The notes below the pieces were generated by a model. It saw only the letters and a list, made by a program, of their open reading frames with translations, was not told where the DNA came from and searched no databases. Below are positions 28,201-38,046 of a stretch of DNA of 64,000 bases, piece by piece. Both the position numbers and the translations under genes were made by a program. This DNA comes from Niveispirillum lacus (GTDB lineage: Bacteria; Pseudomonadota; Alphaproteobacteria; Azospirillales; Azospirillaceae): contig NZ_NOXU01000019.1 in NCBI RefSeq assembly GCF_002251795.1, forward strand, positions 1-64,000. Reading direction: 5' to 3'. Every line of letters begins with the position of its first letter. The first letter of the stretch is position 1.

Positions 28201-28472
28201 CTGTCCGTGAAGGGGCCATGACGCGCCTGCGGCCTGTGCTGATGACGGCGTTGGTGGCCAGCCTGGGCTTTGTGCCGATGGCGCTTTCCACCGGTGTCGG
28301 GGCGGAGGTGCAGCGCCCCATCGCCACCGTCGTTATCGGCGGCCTGATCACCGCCACCTTGCTGACCCTGATCGTGCTGCCGGCTTTGTATCGCCGGTTC
28401 GCCGGCCCCGTCCTGTCCACCACCGATGACCCGACCAACGCCCTTCCCACTTCCTACCTGGATGAAAGGTAA
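25245..28472 (+). CDS. czcA: Heavy-metal RND efflux pump (HME family, CzcA-like)
   Basis: A 1075-residue inner-membrane proton-driven pump with the normal 12-segment RND plan: a first helix with RRRVLVVLLVAVLSAFGLRS, two large periplasmic loops and two blocks of five or more helices. The fourth-helix motif DFGLIVDGAVIIAEN matches the DFG-x3-DGA-x3-xEN pattern of divalent-cation HME pumps (Czc-like), not the Cus-type silver/copper pattern. Its Asp residues relay protons. It moves Zn, Co, Cd or similar ions from periplasm or cytoplasm into the adaptor/TolC assembly. It sits in the tight order outer-membrane factor, adaptor, pump. Confidence 0.93.
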   Translation: MIEPILSFAIRRRVLVVLLVAVLSAFGLRSLLQLPVDAVPDITNNQIQITTLAPALSPFEIEQQVTYPVETALAGIAGLEDTRSISVNGLSQVTAIFEEKVDIYFARQQVAERLGEARDRLPPGLTPTMGPISTGLGEVYMWTVEYGPFDPAKARGGSPGWQPDGSYLTPEGERLTTEVERATYLRTVQDWIVAPQMKGVRGVAGIDAIGGHVRQYHVLPDPARLVSFGLTFADLGTALERANQSLGAGQMERNGELFIVRSDGRIATPEQIAGTVIATRGGVPVRLSDVATVQTGQELRTGSASENGREVVVGTALMLIGQNSRTVADAVDSKMQEIRRSLPADILAKTVLDRTDLVNATIKTVAKNLTEGALLVIAVLFLLLGNIRAALITALVIPVTMLFTATGMLEAGVSANLMSLGALDFGLIVDGAVIIAENCLRRLGERQHQLGRVLTLNERLAEVMAASKEMIQPSVYGQAIIIIVYLPLLTFTGVEGKMFEPMAMTVIIALVAAFILSLTLVPALIALFVSGKVEEKENVIIRTAGDWYRPWLERALAAPTRAAGFAAALFGLSLLLFTQLGQEFIPQLDEGDVALNAFRIPSTSLPQATEQQLEIEKAIAAFPEVAFAFSKTGTAEIGTDVMPPGVSHMFVMLKPRGDWPDPDLSKAELVERLEKAVGSLPGQVYEVSQPIQLRFNELLAGVRGDIAIKVFGDDFDTLLTTANQIAAIIQTVPGAADVRAEQVSGASFLNVEVDRDRAARYGLSVADVQEVLAIAVGGREAGLLYQGDRRFDILVRLPDALRNDPDALATLPIPLAEGRTVPLGEVANIRFTEGPNQISRENGKRRIVVQANVRGRDIGSFVAEAQEKLAAQVLVPAGYWVTWGGQFENLIAARDRLMIVVPACFALIFLLLYSALGSARDAALVFSGVPLALTGGILALYLRGMPFSISAAVGMIALSGIAVLNGLVMLSFIRQLRMKGMALDQAVREGAMTRLRPVLMTALVASLGFVPMALSTGVGAEVQRPIATVVIGGLITATLLTLIVLPALYRRFAGPVLSTTDDPTNALPTSYLDER

Positions 28473-28477
28473 GCATC

Positions 28478-28888
28478 ATGTTGAAGCCGTTCCTGACCGC
28501 CGCCCTGATCATGCTGCTGCCCCTGTCCGGGGTGGTGGCCGCCGAAAAGGGCCATGACCATAGCCATGGCACCGCCGAAAAGGGTAAACATGGGGGTATC
28601 GTGCAGGATGTGGCCGGGGTAGAGGCCGAACTGGTCATCACCACCGGCACCATAGCTGTCTATCTGTCCGACCATAGCGCCGTACCGGTATCGCCAGAGG
28701 GCGCCATGGCCAGCGTGCTGCTGACGCAAGGCACCAGCCGCGTGGGCACCATCGCCCTGAAACCAGTTGGTGACCGTCTGGAAGGCAAGGGCGAGGTGCC
28801 GGCAGGGGCCGATATCGTGTTGAGCCTGCGGACCAAGGACGGCAAGACCGGTCAGGCCAAGTATGAACTGGGTGGCCATTCGCATTGA
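28478..28888 (+). CDS. Small secreted His-rich protein, putative metal-binding accessory
   Basis: A 136-residue protein. The signal peptide KPFLTAALIMLLPLSGVVA precedes a His-rich mature N-terminus (EKGHDHSHGTAEKGKHGG), then a beta-rich domain of about 90 residues (VEAELVITTGTIAVYLSDH), ending with GGHSH. It begins only 5 bp after the pump stop with AAGG upstream, so it belongs to the efflux operon. Similar small proteins occur next to CzcA-type genes without an agreed name. A periplasmic metal chaperone or buffer role is inferred from histidines and context. It is not homologous by eye to the small protein at 22346-22669. Confidence 0.78.
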   Translation: MLKPFLTAALIMLLPLSGVVAAEKGHDHSHGTAEKGKHGGIVQDVAGVEAELVITTGTIAVYLSDHSAVPVSPEGAMASVLLTQGTSRVGTIALKPVGDRLEGKGEVPAGADIVLSLRTKDGKTGQAKYELGGHSH

Positions 28889-28954
28889 GGATGGTCAGCC
28901 TGCCCTCTCCCGCCATGGTGGGAGAGGGCCCCATCCATCATGCACGGAGGTTCC

Positions 28955-30952
28955 ATGGGCGACGGGCATCATCACGCGGGCGGCCAGGATCACGGCCATG
29001 AGCATGACCATGCTCATGGCGGGTTGCTGGGACCGCGTGCGGAACTGTTTGCCGCTTTGGCCTGTGGCGTGGCCTTTATTGTCGGCCTGGGGCTGGAGAA
29101 GCTGACGGCACTTCCCGGCTGGCTCCCCATCACGGTCTATATCGCCGCCTTCTTGCTGGGCGGGTTGTTCACGGTGCGGGAGGCGGTGGCCAACCTTCGC
29201 AGCGGGCGGCTGGAGATCGATACGCTGATGCTGGTGGCCGCTATCGGTGCCGCCAGCCTGGGGGCCTGGGCGGAAGGGGCGCTGCTGCTGTTCCTGTTCG
29301 CGCTGGGCCATGCCCTGGAACATCACGCGATGGGCAAGGCACGCCGCGCCATTGAGGCACTGGCCGTGCTGGCGCCCCGCACCGCCCTGCGCCGCACCCC
29401 GGATGGGACGGCGGAAGTGGCGGTGGAGGATCTGGCCGTCGGCGATGTGGTCATTGTGAAGCCCGGTGCGCGTCTGCCCGCCGATGGCTTTGTGGTGACG
29501 GGACAAAGCGGCGTGGATCAGGCCCCGGTGACGGGCGAAAGTATCCCTGTCGACAAATCCCCCGTGCCCGACCCGGTACAGGCCCGCGCGGCGCCGGATC
29601 GGGTGGAGGCAGACCACCGCGTCTTTGCCGGCACCATCAATGGCGACGGCTTGCTGGAGGTGGAGGTGACGCACCTGTCCAGCGACAGCACGCTGGCCCG
29701 CGTCGTGCGTCTGGTGGCCGAGGCTGAAAGCGCCAAATCCCCCACCCAGCTTTTCACCGACCGGTTCCAGCGCATCTTCGTGCCGCTGGTCCTGGTTCTG
29801 GTGTTCCTGCTGCTCTTTGCCTGGACCGTGGTGGATGAACCGTTCCGGGACAGTTTCTATCGCGCCATGGCGGTGCTGGTGGCGGCCAGCCCCTGTGCGC
29901 TGGCCATCGCCACACCCAGTGCGGTGCTGTCGGGCGTGGCGCGGGCAGCACGCGGCGGGGTGCTGGTCAAGGGTGGGGCACCGCTGGAACTGTTGGGGGC
30001 CGTCACTGCCATTGCCTTTGACAAGACGGGCACCCTGACCGAAGGCCGCCCGCGCCTGACCGACATCATTCCCGCCCCCGGCGTGACAGAGGCGGAATTG
30101 CTGTCCATTGCGGTTGCTGTGGAGGGGTTGAGCGACCATCCCCTGGCCCGTGCCGTGACGCGCGACGGGCGGGAACGCCTGTCCGGTGCCGCCATCCCCG
30201 CCGCCAGCGACCTGTCCAGCCTGACCGGCCGGGGTCTGTCGGCCATGGTGGCGGGGGAGAATGTGCTGATCGGCAAGGCGGACCTGTTCGGCCGGGATGG
30301 CGTGGCGCCGCTGTCGGAACCGGTGCTGGTGGCCGCCGCCGGTCTGCGCGCCGCGGGTCGCACCACCATGCTGGTGCGTCACGGCGACCGTGATCTGGGG
30401 GTGCTGGGCCTGATGGACCGGCCGCGGGCGGAAGCGGCGTCCAGTCTGGCCCGTCTGCGGGCTTTGGGTGTCAAACGTCTGGTGATGCTGTCCGGCGATG
30501 CCGGCCCTGTCGCCGCCTCCATCGGCCGCGACGTGGGGGTGGATGAGGCTGTGGGCGACCTGATGCCCGCCGATAAGGTGGAAGCCATCGGGAAGATGGC
30601 GACGCAGGGGATCGTGGCCATGGTGGGTGACGGGGTCAATGACGCCCCGGCCCTGGCCCGCGCCCATATCGGCATCGCCATGGGGGCCGCCGGGTCGGAG
30701 GTGGCGCTGGAAACAGCAGATGTGGCCCTGATGGCCGACAAGCTGTCGCACCTTCCCTTCGCCGTCGGCCTGTCGCGCCAGACCCGTGCCATCATCCGCC
30801 AGAATGTGGTCATCAGCCTGGGCATGGTGGCGCTGCTGGTGCCGGCCACCATCCTGGGCCTGGGCATCGGCCCCGCCGTGGTGCTGCATGAAGGATCGAC
30901 CCTGGTGGTTGTCTTCAACGCCCTGCGCCTGCTGGCCTGGAAGGAGCGATGA
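28955..30952 (+). CDS. P1B-type heavy-metal translocating ATPase, P1B-4-like
   Basis: About 665 residues. It starts with a His-rich tail (HHHAGGQDHGHEHDHAHGG) in place of a CxxC metal-binding domain. Six or more membrane segments, the actuator TGES loop (DQAPVTGESIPVDK), phosphorylation motif FDKTGTLTEG and hinge MVGDGVNDAPAL are all present. The transport-site motif is SPCALAIATP, with HEGSTLVVVFNALRLL in the last helix pair; SPC plus HEGxT is the published P1B-4 pattern (Co/Zn/Cd/Fe export). ATG at 28955 has GGAGG close upstream; ATG at 28940 is possible. It follows the RND operon and would deliver cytoplasmic metal to the periplasm, from which the RND pump exports it. Confidence 0.92.
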   Translation: MGDGHHHAGGQDHGHEHDHAHGGLLGPRAELFAALACGVAFIVGLGLEKLTALPGWLPITVYIAAFLLGGLFTVREAVANLRSGRLEIDTLMLVAAIGAASLGAWAEGALLLFLFALGHALEHHAMGKARRAIEALAVLAPRTALRRTPDGTAEVAVEDLAVGDVVIVKPGARLPADGFVVTGQSGVDQAPVTGESIPVDKSPVPDPVQARAAPDRVEADHRVFAGTINGDGLLEVEVTHLSSDSTLARVVRLVAEAESAKSPTQLFTDRFQRIFVPLVLVLVFLLLFAWTVVDEPFRDSFYRAMAVLVAASPCALAIATPSAVLSGVARAARGGVLVKGGAPLELLGAVTAIAFDKTGTLTEGRPRLTDIIPAPGVTEAELLSIAVAVEGLSDHPLARAVTRDGRERLSGAAIPAASDLSSLTGRGLSAMVAGENVLIGKADLFGRDGVAPLSEPVLVAAAGLRAAGRTTMLVRHGDRDLGVLGLMDRPRAEAASSLARLRALGVKRLVMLSGDAGPVAASIGRDVGVDEAVGDLMPADKVEAIGKMATQGIVAMVGDGVNDAPALARAHIGIAMGAAGSEVALETADVALMADKLSHLPFAVGLSRQTRAIIRQNVVISLGMVALLVPATILGLGIGPAVVLHEGSTLVVVFNALRLLAWKER

Positions 30953-31015
30953 GACAGGGCGGTCCGGGGCTGCTATAAGCCCGGCCATCTTCCCCTTTCA
31001 TAGCCACTTTTCCCC

Positions 31016-31765
31016 ATGTCCCCTATCGCCGTTGCCGCCCTTTACCGGTTCCATCCCTTGCCGCATTTCCAGGAATTGCGGCAGCCCTTATTCGATCTGC
31101 TGTCCGCCCACAGGGTCTGCGGCACCCTGCTGCTGGCGGCGGAAGGGTTGAACGGCACCATCGCCGGGCCGGCGGACGCGATGGAGCAAGTGGTGGCGGA
31201 TATCGCCCGTATCGCCGGCCTGCCTGACCCTTTGCAGCCGCGCTGGTCCACCACCGACACGCCTCCCTTCGGCCGCCTGAAGGTACGGCTGAAGAAGGAG
31301 ATCGTGACCATGGGTGTGCCGGGCATCGACCCGTTGCGCGCCGTCGGCACCTATGTGGAGCCGGAGGAGTGGAACGCCCTGATCAGCGACCCCGACACCC
31401 TGCTGATCGATACCCGCAACAGCTTTGAGGTCGGGTACGGTACTTTCAAGGGCGCCGTCGATCCCGGTACCACCACTTTTGGCCAGTTCCCCGACTATGT
31501 ACGCCGTGAACTGCACCCCGCCAGGCACCGCAAGGTGGCCATGTTCTGCACGGGCGGTATCCGCTGCGAAAAAGCCACGGCCTATATGCTGGAGCAGGGG
31601 TTCGGGGAGGTCTATCACCTGAAGGGCGGTATCTTAAACTATCTGGAACGGATCGGGCCGGAAGACAGCCTGTGGGAAGGCGGTTGTTTCGTTTTTGACG
31701 AACGGGTGGCGCTGGGCCATGGGCTGACCCCGGTACCGGGTGCCACGCGCGATAATGAAGAATGA
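31016..31765 (+). CDS. trhO: tRNA uridine(34) hydroxylase TrhO (rhodanese-related, YceA)
   Basis: A 249-residue cytoplasmic enzyme that uses oxygen to make 5-hydroxyuridine at tRNA position 34. The N-terminal ferredoxin-like half contains [18 protein letters not shown]. The rhodanese half contains [20 protein letters not shown], and the active-site loop [17 protein letters not shown] carries the catalytic Cys and the second conserved Cys. The length matches the short alphaproteobacterial forms. It stands alone, with 63 bp after the P-type ATPase and convergent to the TetR-family gene. Confidence 0.93.
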   Translation: MSPIAVAALYRFHPLPHFQELRQPLFDLLSAHRVCGTLLLAAEGLNGTIAGPADAMEQVVADIARIAGLPDPLQPRWSTTDTPPFGRLKVRLKKEIVTMGVPGIDPLRAVGTYVEPEEWNALISDPDTLLIDTRNSFEVGYGTFKGAVDPGTTTFGQFPDYVRRELHPARHRKVAMFCTGGIRCEKATAYMLEQGFGEVYHLKGGILNYLERIGPEDSLWEGGCFVFDERVALGHGLTPVPGATRDNEE

Positions 31766-31778
31766 TCCGGCCCGAGGT

Positions 31779-32450
31779 TCAGGATTTTTCCAGCCAGCCT
31801 GACAGGATACGCACCCAGAGCCGCCGCAGCGCTTCATGGCCGGGTGCTGGGCCGGCGGCTAGTTCCTGCATGGACATGCCGCGCAGCATATAAATGGTCA
31901 GGACCATCAGGTCTGCCATGTCCGCTAGTCCCTGGCTGCCGGGGCGCAGCGACAAGCCCCAATTGCCCCCCGTTGCGGCCAGGAAACCTGAAAAAATGGG
32001 TGCCAGCCGCGCCCGCAACTCCACATCCGTACGCGCGGCCAGTGCGACCTCAAACAGCAGGTCGCGGTGGCGCCCGGTATAAAATCGTGACCAAGCCGCC
32101 TCAATCATGGCGGAGAGCCGAACCTCTACCGGTTGGGATGGGTCGGGCAGGGCAGGGGTCAGGGAACGTGCCGCCTCCACCGCTGCCTGCAACAACCCCT
32201 CGGCGGCCAGTGCCAGCATTTCCGCTTTCGTGTCAAAATGATGGGCCCAGGCCCCACGCGACACGCCGGCCCGGTCCAGAATCACGGACAGCGATGCTGC
32301 GGCGTGTCCATGCTCGGCCAACGCGTCCAGCGTGGCGGCGGCCAGACGGTGACGCATTTCTTCCCGCCTTGTGGCTTGGCTGCGGCGGGCGGGTTTTTCC
32401 GGGTCAGTCGAACTCATCACGCTATCCGAACTTTTTGATGCATTCATCAT
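31779..32450 (-). CDS. TetR/AcrR family transcriptional repressor
   Basis: About 223 residues with an N-terminal TetR helix-turn-helix: RHRLAAATLDALAEHGHAAA, LSVILDRAGVSRGAWAHHFD. The remainder is an all-helical ligand-binding domain. Start candidates are ATG at 32450, 32447 or 32417; the last shortens a poorly conserved lead. It is divergent from the Mpo1-like gene, with a 22-bp near-palindrome between them. TetR repressors typically bind their own promoter region, so it probably represses both directions and is released by a hydrophobic ligand. The ligand is unknown. Confidence 0.88.
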   Translation of the reverse strand: MMNASKSSDSVMSSTDPEKPARRSQATRREEMRHRLAAATLDALAEHGHAAASLSVILDRAGVSRGAWAHHFDTKAEMLALAAEGLLQAAVEAARSLTPALPDPSQPVEVRLSAMIEAAWSRFYTGRHRDLLFEVALAARTDVELRARLAPIFSGFLAATGGNWGLSLRPGSQGLADMADLMVLTIYMLRGMSMQELAAGPAPGHEALRRLWVRILSGWLEKS

Positions 32451-32475
32451 TGCCACGAATTCCGGTCCGATGTAA

Positions 32476-32497
32476 AAACAAACCAATCAGTCTGTTT
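32476..32497. promoter_or_regulatory. Probable TetR-type operator
   Basis: A 22-bp imperfect palindrome: AAACA at 32476-32480 and TGTTT at 32493-32497 flank an AC..AT..GT core, with 16 of 22 positions symmetric. It lies midway between the TetR-family gene and the divergent Mpo1-like gene, which is where such repressors bind. The ACCAATCAGT core resembles known TetR-family sites in general form. Confidence 0.55.
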
Positions 32498-32523
32498 ATG
32501 TGGCTGGATGAAGGGGAAATGAC

Positions 32524-33081
32524 ATGGCAGAGAATTTTACGCCTGGTCGGTTGGCGCGCAGCATGGCTTTTTACTCCGCCTATCACCGTCATCCGCATAA
32601 CCGGTTGACCCACTATTTCGGGGTGCCGACCATTGTGTTCGCGGTCATGCTGGGCCTGTCCTATTTGACGGTTCCGGTAGCGGGCACGACGATCAGCGTT
32701 GCCTTGATCCTCATGGCGGTGTTGGCCGCTTATTATGTCTATCTGGACCCGATGATCGGCGGCACGCTGACGGCATTGTCTGTTCCGTTCCTGATGCTCG
32801 CCGACCATGTCGCAACCCTGCCTCCGGTAACGGCTGCAACCATTGGTCTCGTCACCTTCATCGGGGGGTGGGCGGTTCAACTGCTTGGGCACAAGTTTGA
32901 GGGTAATAAGCCGGCTCTGACCGCCAACCTCCTGCAGATCTTTGTGGCCCCGCTGTTCCTGGTGGCCGAAGCCTATTTTGCCCTGGGTTTGCGCAAGGAT
33001 GTGGAGGCGCAGGTTGAACGGCTTGTAGCCGACGGCATCGGGGGTCCGGGCGCGATGGGCCTGCCGGTCCAGCAGGCCTGA
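32524..33081 (+). CDS. Mpo1-like (DUF962/YGL010w) membrane protein, putative 2-hydroxy fatty acid dioxygenase
   Basis: A 185-residue membrane protein of the DUF962 family. The conserved YHRHPHNRLTHYFGVP motif at residues 20-35 and LGHKFEGNKPAL near 122 match yeast Mpo1, an Fe2+-dependent dioxygenase that shortens 2-hydroxy fatty acids by one carbon. The histidines are likely iron ligands. Four to five hydrophobic segments place it in the inner membrane. It is followed after 2 bp by a ketopantoate-reductase-like gene. Divergence from a TetR-type repressor suggests induction by a lipid-like effector. Bacterial members are little studied, so the substrate is inferred from yeast. Confidence 0.87.
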   Translation: MAENFTPGRLARSMAFYSAYHRHPHNRLTHYFGVPTIVFAVMLGLSYLTVPVAGTTISVALILMAVLAAYYVYLDPMIGGTLTALSVPFLMLADHVATLPPVTAATIGLVTFIGGWAVQLLGHKFEGNKPALTANLLQIFVAPLFLVAEAYFALGLRKDVEAQVERLVADGIGGPGAMGLPVQQA

Positions 33082-33083
33082 TT

Positions 33084-35063
<1,980 letters not shown>

Positions 35064-35075
35064 CGCAGGTCCCTC

Positions 35076-36224
35076 TCACGCGGCGCGGGCCGCATCGAAG
35101 CGGCCAGCCCCAAACGGGGCGATATGCGGATCGACACGCCCGGTCAAGACCAGACAGGATATGGCGTCCGCTGTGATGGGGGCCAGCAGGATACCGTTGC
35201 GGTGATGGCCCGTAGCCAGCACGAGCCCGTCCAGCCCTGCCGACGGCCCCAGGATGGGGGCATCGTCGCGGCAGCCAGGACGGTGGCCCACCCACATTTC
35301 CTTCACTGGCAGTTCCTCCACCCCCGGCAGGGCTCGCCAGGCGGCGTCCAGCAATGCCAGCACCCCGCCTGCCGTCATCTGCGCGTCAAAGCCCTTTTCC
35401 TCTGTCGTGGCCCCAATGATCAGGGTGCCATCGGCACGGGGAACCAGATAACATTTGGGCGCCCAGACGACATGGGTCAGCAGCGGGTTGCCAAGGTCCA
35501 TGGACAGCGACATCATTTGCCCCTTTACAGGGCGCACTGGCGGCGGACTGGCCTGTCCAGGGATAAGGCGCGACCAAGCACCAGCGGCCAGCACGACGGT
35601 GTCGGCAGGAATGGTCCGCTCGCCCAGGATCAGCCCGGTCACCCGCCCGGTCTGCACATCCAGACCCGTGACGTCCACACCCTCATGCAAGCGCGCACCG
35701 GTCTTTTCTAGCGCCACGCGCAATGCGGCACCGGCCAGACGGTTATCGACCTGTCCGTCCTTGGCGCTGAATACGCCGGCGGCAGTACGCGGGTTGAGGA
35801 AGGGTTCCTTCTCCTTGGCCGCCGCCCCCGACAGCCAAGTCAGGTCCAGGCCCAGTCCGCGCTGGAACTCATAGTTCGCGCGCAGCAATTCTACCTCGTC
35901 CCGGGTGCTGGCCACGACCAGCGTCCCCTCGGTGCGCAGGCCCACAGGCAGGCCGGTCAGTACCTCTAACTCAGCGGCAAAACCCGGCCAGCGGGCCTGA
36001 CTTTCCAGGCAAAGGGGCAGCAGGCGCTGCTCCCCTGGCTCCGCTTCAACCCCAGCGGCCAGCATGCCGGCAGCGGCACGCGTAGCCCCTTGGCCGGCAG
36101 TGGCGCGGTCGAAAATATCGACGGACGCGCCGGATTGCGCCAGCCGCCAGCCAATGGCCATGCCAATAATGCCGCCGCCGATGATGGCGACGCGCGGTTT
36201 GTCTGGTCTGTGCAGCAATGTCAT
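35076..36224 (-). CDS. thiO: Glycine oxidase ThiO (FAD-dependent)
   Basis: A 382-residue DAO-family flavoenzyme that oxidises glycine to dehydroglycine for ThiG in aerobic thiamine synthesis. The N-terminal FAD-binding motif VAIIGGGIIGMAIGWRLAQ and acidic end FDRATAGQGATRAAAGML are clear. The C-terminal GHRPGCRDDAPILGPS and GLVLATGHHRNGILLAPIT close the FAD pocket. Using ThiO rather than the radical enzyme ThiH fits an aerobe. It is the first gene of the operon. ATG at 36224 is only 8 bases past the TPP aptamer. Confidence 0.95.
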   Translation of the reverse strand: MTLLHRPDKPRVAIIGGGIIGMAIGWRLAQSGASVDIFDRATAGQGATRAAAGMLAAGVEAEPGEQRLLPLCLESQARWPGFAAELEVLTGLPVGLRTEGTLVVASTRDEVELLRANYEFQRGLGLDLTWLSGAAAKEKEPFLNPRTAAGVFSAKDGQVDNRLAGAALRVALEKTGARLHEGVDVTGLDVQTGRVTGLILGERTIPADTVVLAAGAWSRLIPGQASPPPVRPVKGQMMSLSMDLGNPLLTHVVWAPKCYLVPRADGTLIIGATTEEKGFDAQMTAGGVLALLDAAWRALPGVEELPVKEMWVGHRPGCRDDAPILGPSAGLDGLVLATGHHRNGILLAPITADAISCLVLTGRVDPHIAPFGAGRFDAARAA

Positions 36225-36232
36225 CTCTGCCT

Positions 36233-36316
36233 TCTCCCTTCGCCGGCATGACCCGGATCAGGTTCGATGGGTGTGATCTCAGCCACCTGTTTCTGGAACA
36301 GGCGGCACCCCAGGGT
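36233..36316 (-). promoter_or_regulatory. TPP riboswitch (THI element)
   Basis: Read on the minus strand, the conserved THI-element blocks occur in order: GGGGTGCC, GCTGAGA, ACACCC, GAACCTGATCCGGGT, ATGCCGGCGAAGGGA. The P1 closing helix pairs CCCT near 36312-36315 with AGGG near 36236-36239. The aptamer's 3' strand runs into the purine-rich ribosome-binding region of thiO, so thiamine pyrophosphate binding should hide it and block translation; no separate terminator stem is visible between aptamer and gene. Confidence 0.95.
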
Positions 36317-36475
36317 CCATGCGCTATGTCATGGGCCTGTCACGATCGGAATGCAAGGGGATGGACCCTGACAATTCCGCCCCGCCGGGATCGCGCTTGA
36401 CCATTGGCGGCACTGGGCATATTTGCCCCCATAGGGACAGTTCCGTCCCGCCCCTTCTGCCCGGACCCCGCACCC

Positions 36476-36973
36476 ATGTCGCTGCTGCCGATCCTCACCA
36501 TCCCCGACACCCGCCTGAAGGCCAAGTGCAAGCCCTTGACCAATGTTGATGGCCGCGTGGCGACGCTGATGGATGACATGCTGGAGACCATGTACAAGGC
36601 GCCGGGCATTGGTCTGGCCGCCCCGCAGATCGGTCTGTTGGAACGGGTTATCGTGGTGGACGTCTCGGAAAACCGCAGCGACGCACTGTCCATGGTCAAT
36701 CCGGAACTGATCTGGACATCGGACGAGACGGCTGTCACCCAAGAAGGTTGCCTGTCCATTCCGGAGATCTATGCCGATGTGATACGGCCCAAAATGGTCC
36801 GCGTACGCTATGTAGATCGGGCGGGAGAGGTGCGGGAAATGGATGCCGATGGCCTTTTGGCCACCTGCATACAGCATGAGATCGACCATCTGAACGGTGT
36901 TCTGTTCATCGACCACCTGTCCTCGCTGAAGCGCAACATGCTGCTGCGCAAATATAACAAGGCGAAGAAGTAA
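36476..36973 (+). CDS. def: Peptide deformylase
   Basis: A 165-residue metalloenzyme that removes formyl groups from nascent proteins. All three family motifs are present: GIGLAAPQIG near residue 42, EGCLSIP near 87 (metal Cys) and QHEIDHLNG near 130 (metal His pair and catalytic Glu). ATG at 36476 gives the usual N-terminus (LLPILTIPDTRLKA). It is followed by fmt after 146 bp, the classical def-fmt pair acting in opposite directions on the formyl group. Confidence 0.97.
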   Translation: MSLLPILTIPDTRLKAKCKPLTNVDGRVATLMDDMLETMYKAPGIGLAAPQIGLLERVIVVDVSENRSDALSMVNPELIWTSDETAVTQEGCLSIPEIYADVIRPKMVRVRYVDRAGEVREMDADGLLATCIQHEIDHLNGVLFIDHLSSLKRNMLLRKYNKAKK

Positions 36974-37027
36974 AGGGAGTATTCGCGTTCCTCAATCGCC
37001 GGCGCCGCATCCGCGGCTTGGCTTGAT

Positions 37028-37089
37028 GCCGCACGTGCGGCGCGGCGGCGGTCGCTGCCGAAGCGTTTTACGGAGGCCCGTAAAACGCT
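37028..37089. repeat. Palindrome plus 12-bp hairpin between def and fmt
   Basis: A 14-bp perfect palindrome built on GCCGCAC occupies 37028-37041. A hairpin then follows: AGCGTTTTACGG (37062-37073) pairs fully with CCGTAAAACGCT (37078-37089) across a 4-base AGGC loop. No T-run follows and def-fmt are normally co-expressed, so a dispersed REP-like element or a processing hairpin is likelier than a terminator. Confidence 0.6.
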
Positions 37090-37119
37090 CCCTTCCACTC
37101 TCCGCCGGGGAGGTGCCCC

Positions 37120-38046
37120 ATGCCGTTGCGTCTCGCCTTCATGGGCACGCCGGATTTTTCTGTCTCCATTCTGGATGCGCTGGTGATGGCCGGGCATCAG
37201 GTTGTTTGCGTCTACAGCCAGCCACCGCGCCCCGCCGGGCGCGGGCAGCAATTGCAGGCCAGTCCCGTGCATCGCCGTGCCGACGCCTTGGGTATCCCCG
37301 TCCGCACGCCTAAGAGCCTGCGTAAGGCGGAAGAACAGGCAGAGTTTGCGGCGCTCGACCTGGACTGCGCCATCGTTGCCGCCTATGGCCTGATCCTGCC
37401 TCAGGCTATTCTCGACGCCCCACGTCTCGGCTGTGTCAATGTCCATGCAAGCCTGCTGCCGCGTTGGCGCGGGGCGGCGCCCATTCAGCGTGCGATCCTG
37501 GCCGGTGATGCCGAAACCGGTGTGACCATTATGCAGATGGACGCTGGTCTGGATACCGGTGCCATGCTGCTGAAGGACGCGCTGCCCATCACGCCGCGGA
37601 TGACCGCCGCCGACCTGCACGACGCGTTGGCTGCCATGGGGGCGCGTTTGATAGTGACAGCCCTGCCCGGAATTGCCGATGGCAGCCTGATGCCGGTACC
37701 TCAGCCAGAAGCAGGCGTGACCTACGCCGCCAAACTTGTCAAAGAAGAGGGGCGCCTGGACCTGACCCGGCCGGCGACCGATCTTGACCGGCAGGTGCGG
37801 GGGCTGACCCCCTGGCCCGGCACCTGGATCGACCTTGCCAATGGGGAGAAGCTGAAGGTGCTGGAGGCCCAGCCGGTGGCAGGCAACGGGGAACCGGGCA
37901 CCCTGCTGGATACCGGGCCGACCCTGGCCTGCGGACACGATGCGCTTCGTCTGTTTCGCGTACAGCGGCCGGGAAAAGGTCCCGTGGATGGGGCTTCCTT
38001 CCTACGCGGTTATCCGCATCAGATCGGCGGGAAACTTACGGCGTGA
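37120..38046 (+). CDS. fmt: Methionyl-tRNA formyltransferase
   Basis: A 308-residue enzyme that formylates initiator Met-tRNA from 10-formyl-THF. The catalytic domain starts with [19 protein letters not shown] and contains the conserved [20 protein letters not shown] near residues 108-127, with the catalytic Asn-His and Asp further on ([13 protein letters not shown]). The C-terminal OB-like domain begins near 205. ATG at 37120 has GGGGAGG at good spacing. Its TGA stop overlaps the next gene's GTG start (GTGA). Confidence 0.97.
   Translation: MPLRLAFMGTPDFSVSILDALVMAGHQVVCVYSQPPRPAGRGQQLQASPVHRRADALGIPVRTPKSLRKAEEQAEFAALDLDCAIVAAYGLILPQAILDAPRLGCVNVHASLLPRWRGAAPIQRAILAGDAETGVTIMQMDAGLDTGAMLLKDALPITPRMTAADLHDALAAMGARLIVTALPGIADGSLMPVPQPEAGVTYAAKLVKEEGRLDLTRPATDLDRQVRGLTPWPGTWIDLANGEKLKVLEAQPVAGNGEPGTLLDTGPTLACGHDALRLFRVQRPGKGPVDGASFLRGYPHQIGGKLTA

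Noticed and set aside
22338-28888. Repeated CAT/GAC triplets as a possible DNA repeat
   Set aside because: They are codons for His/Asp-rich metal-binding stretches, not a nucleotide repeat with fixed unit length.
28895-30988. 697-codon open frame antisense to the P-type ATPase
   Set aside because: Its His/Gln-rich composition is the mirror of the ATPase codons, and it has no recognisable domain.
31844-32608. 254-codon plus-strand frame across the TetR gene
   Set aside because: Opposite the TetR helix-turn-helix gene and running through its promoter and operator; no motif.
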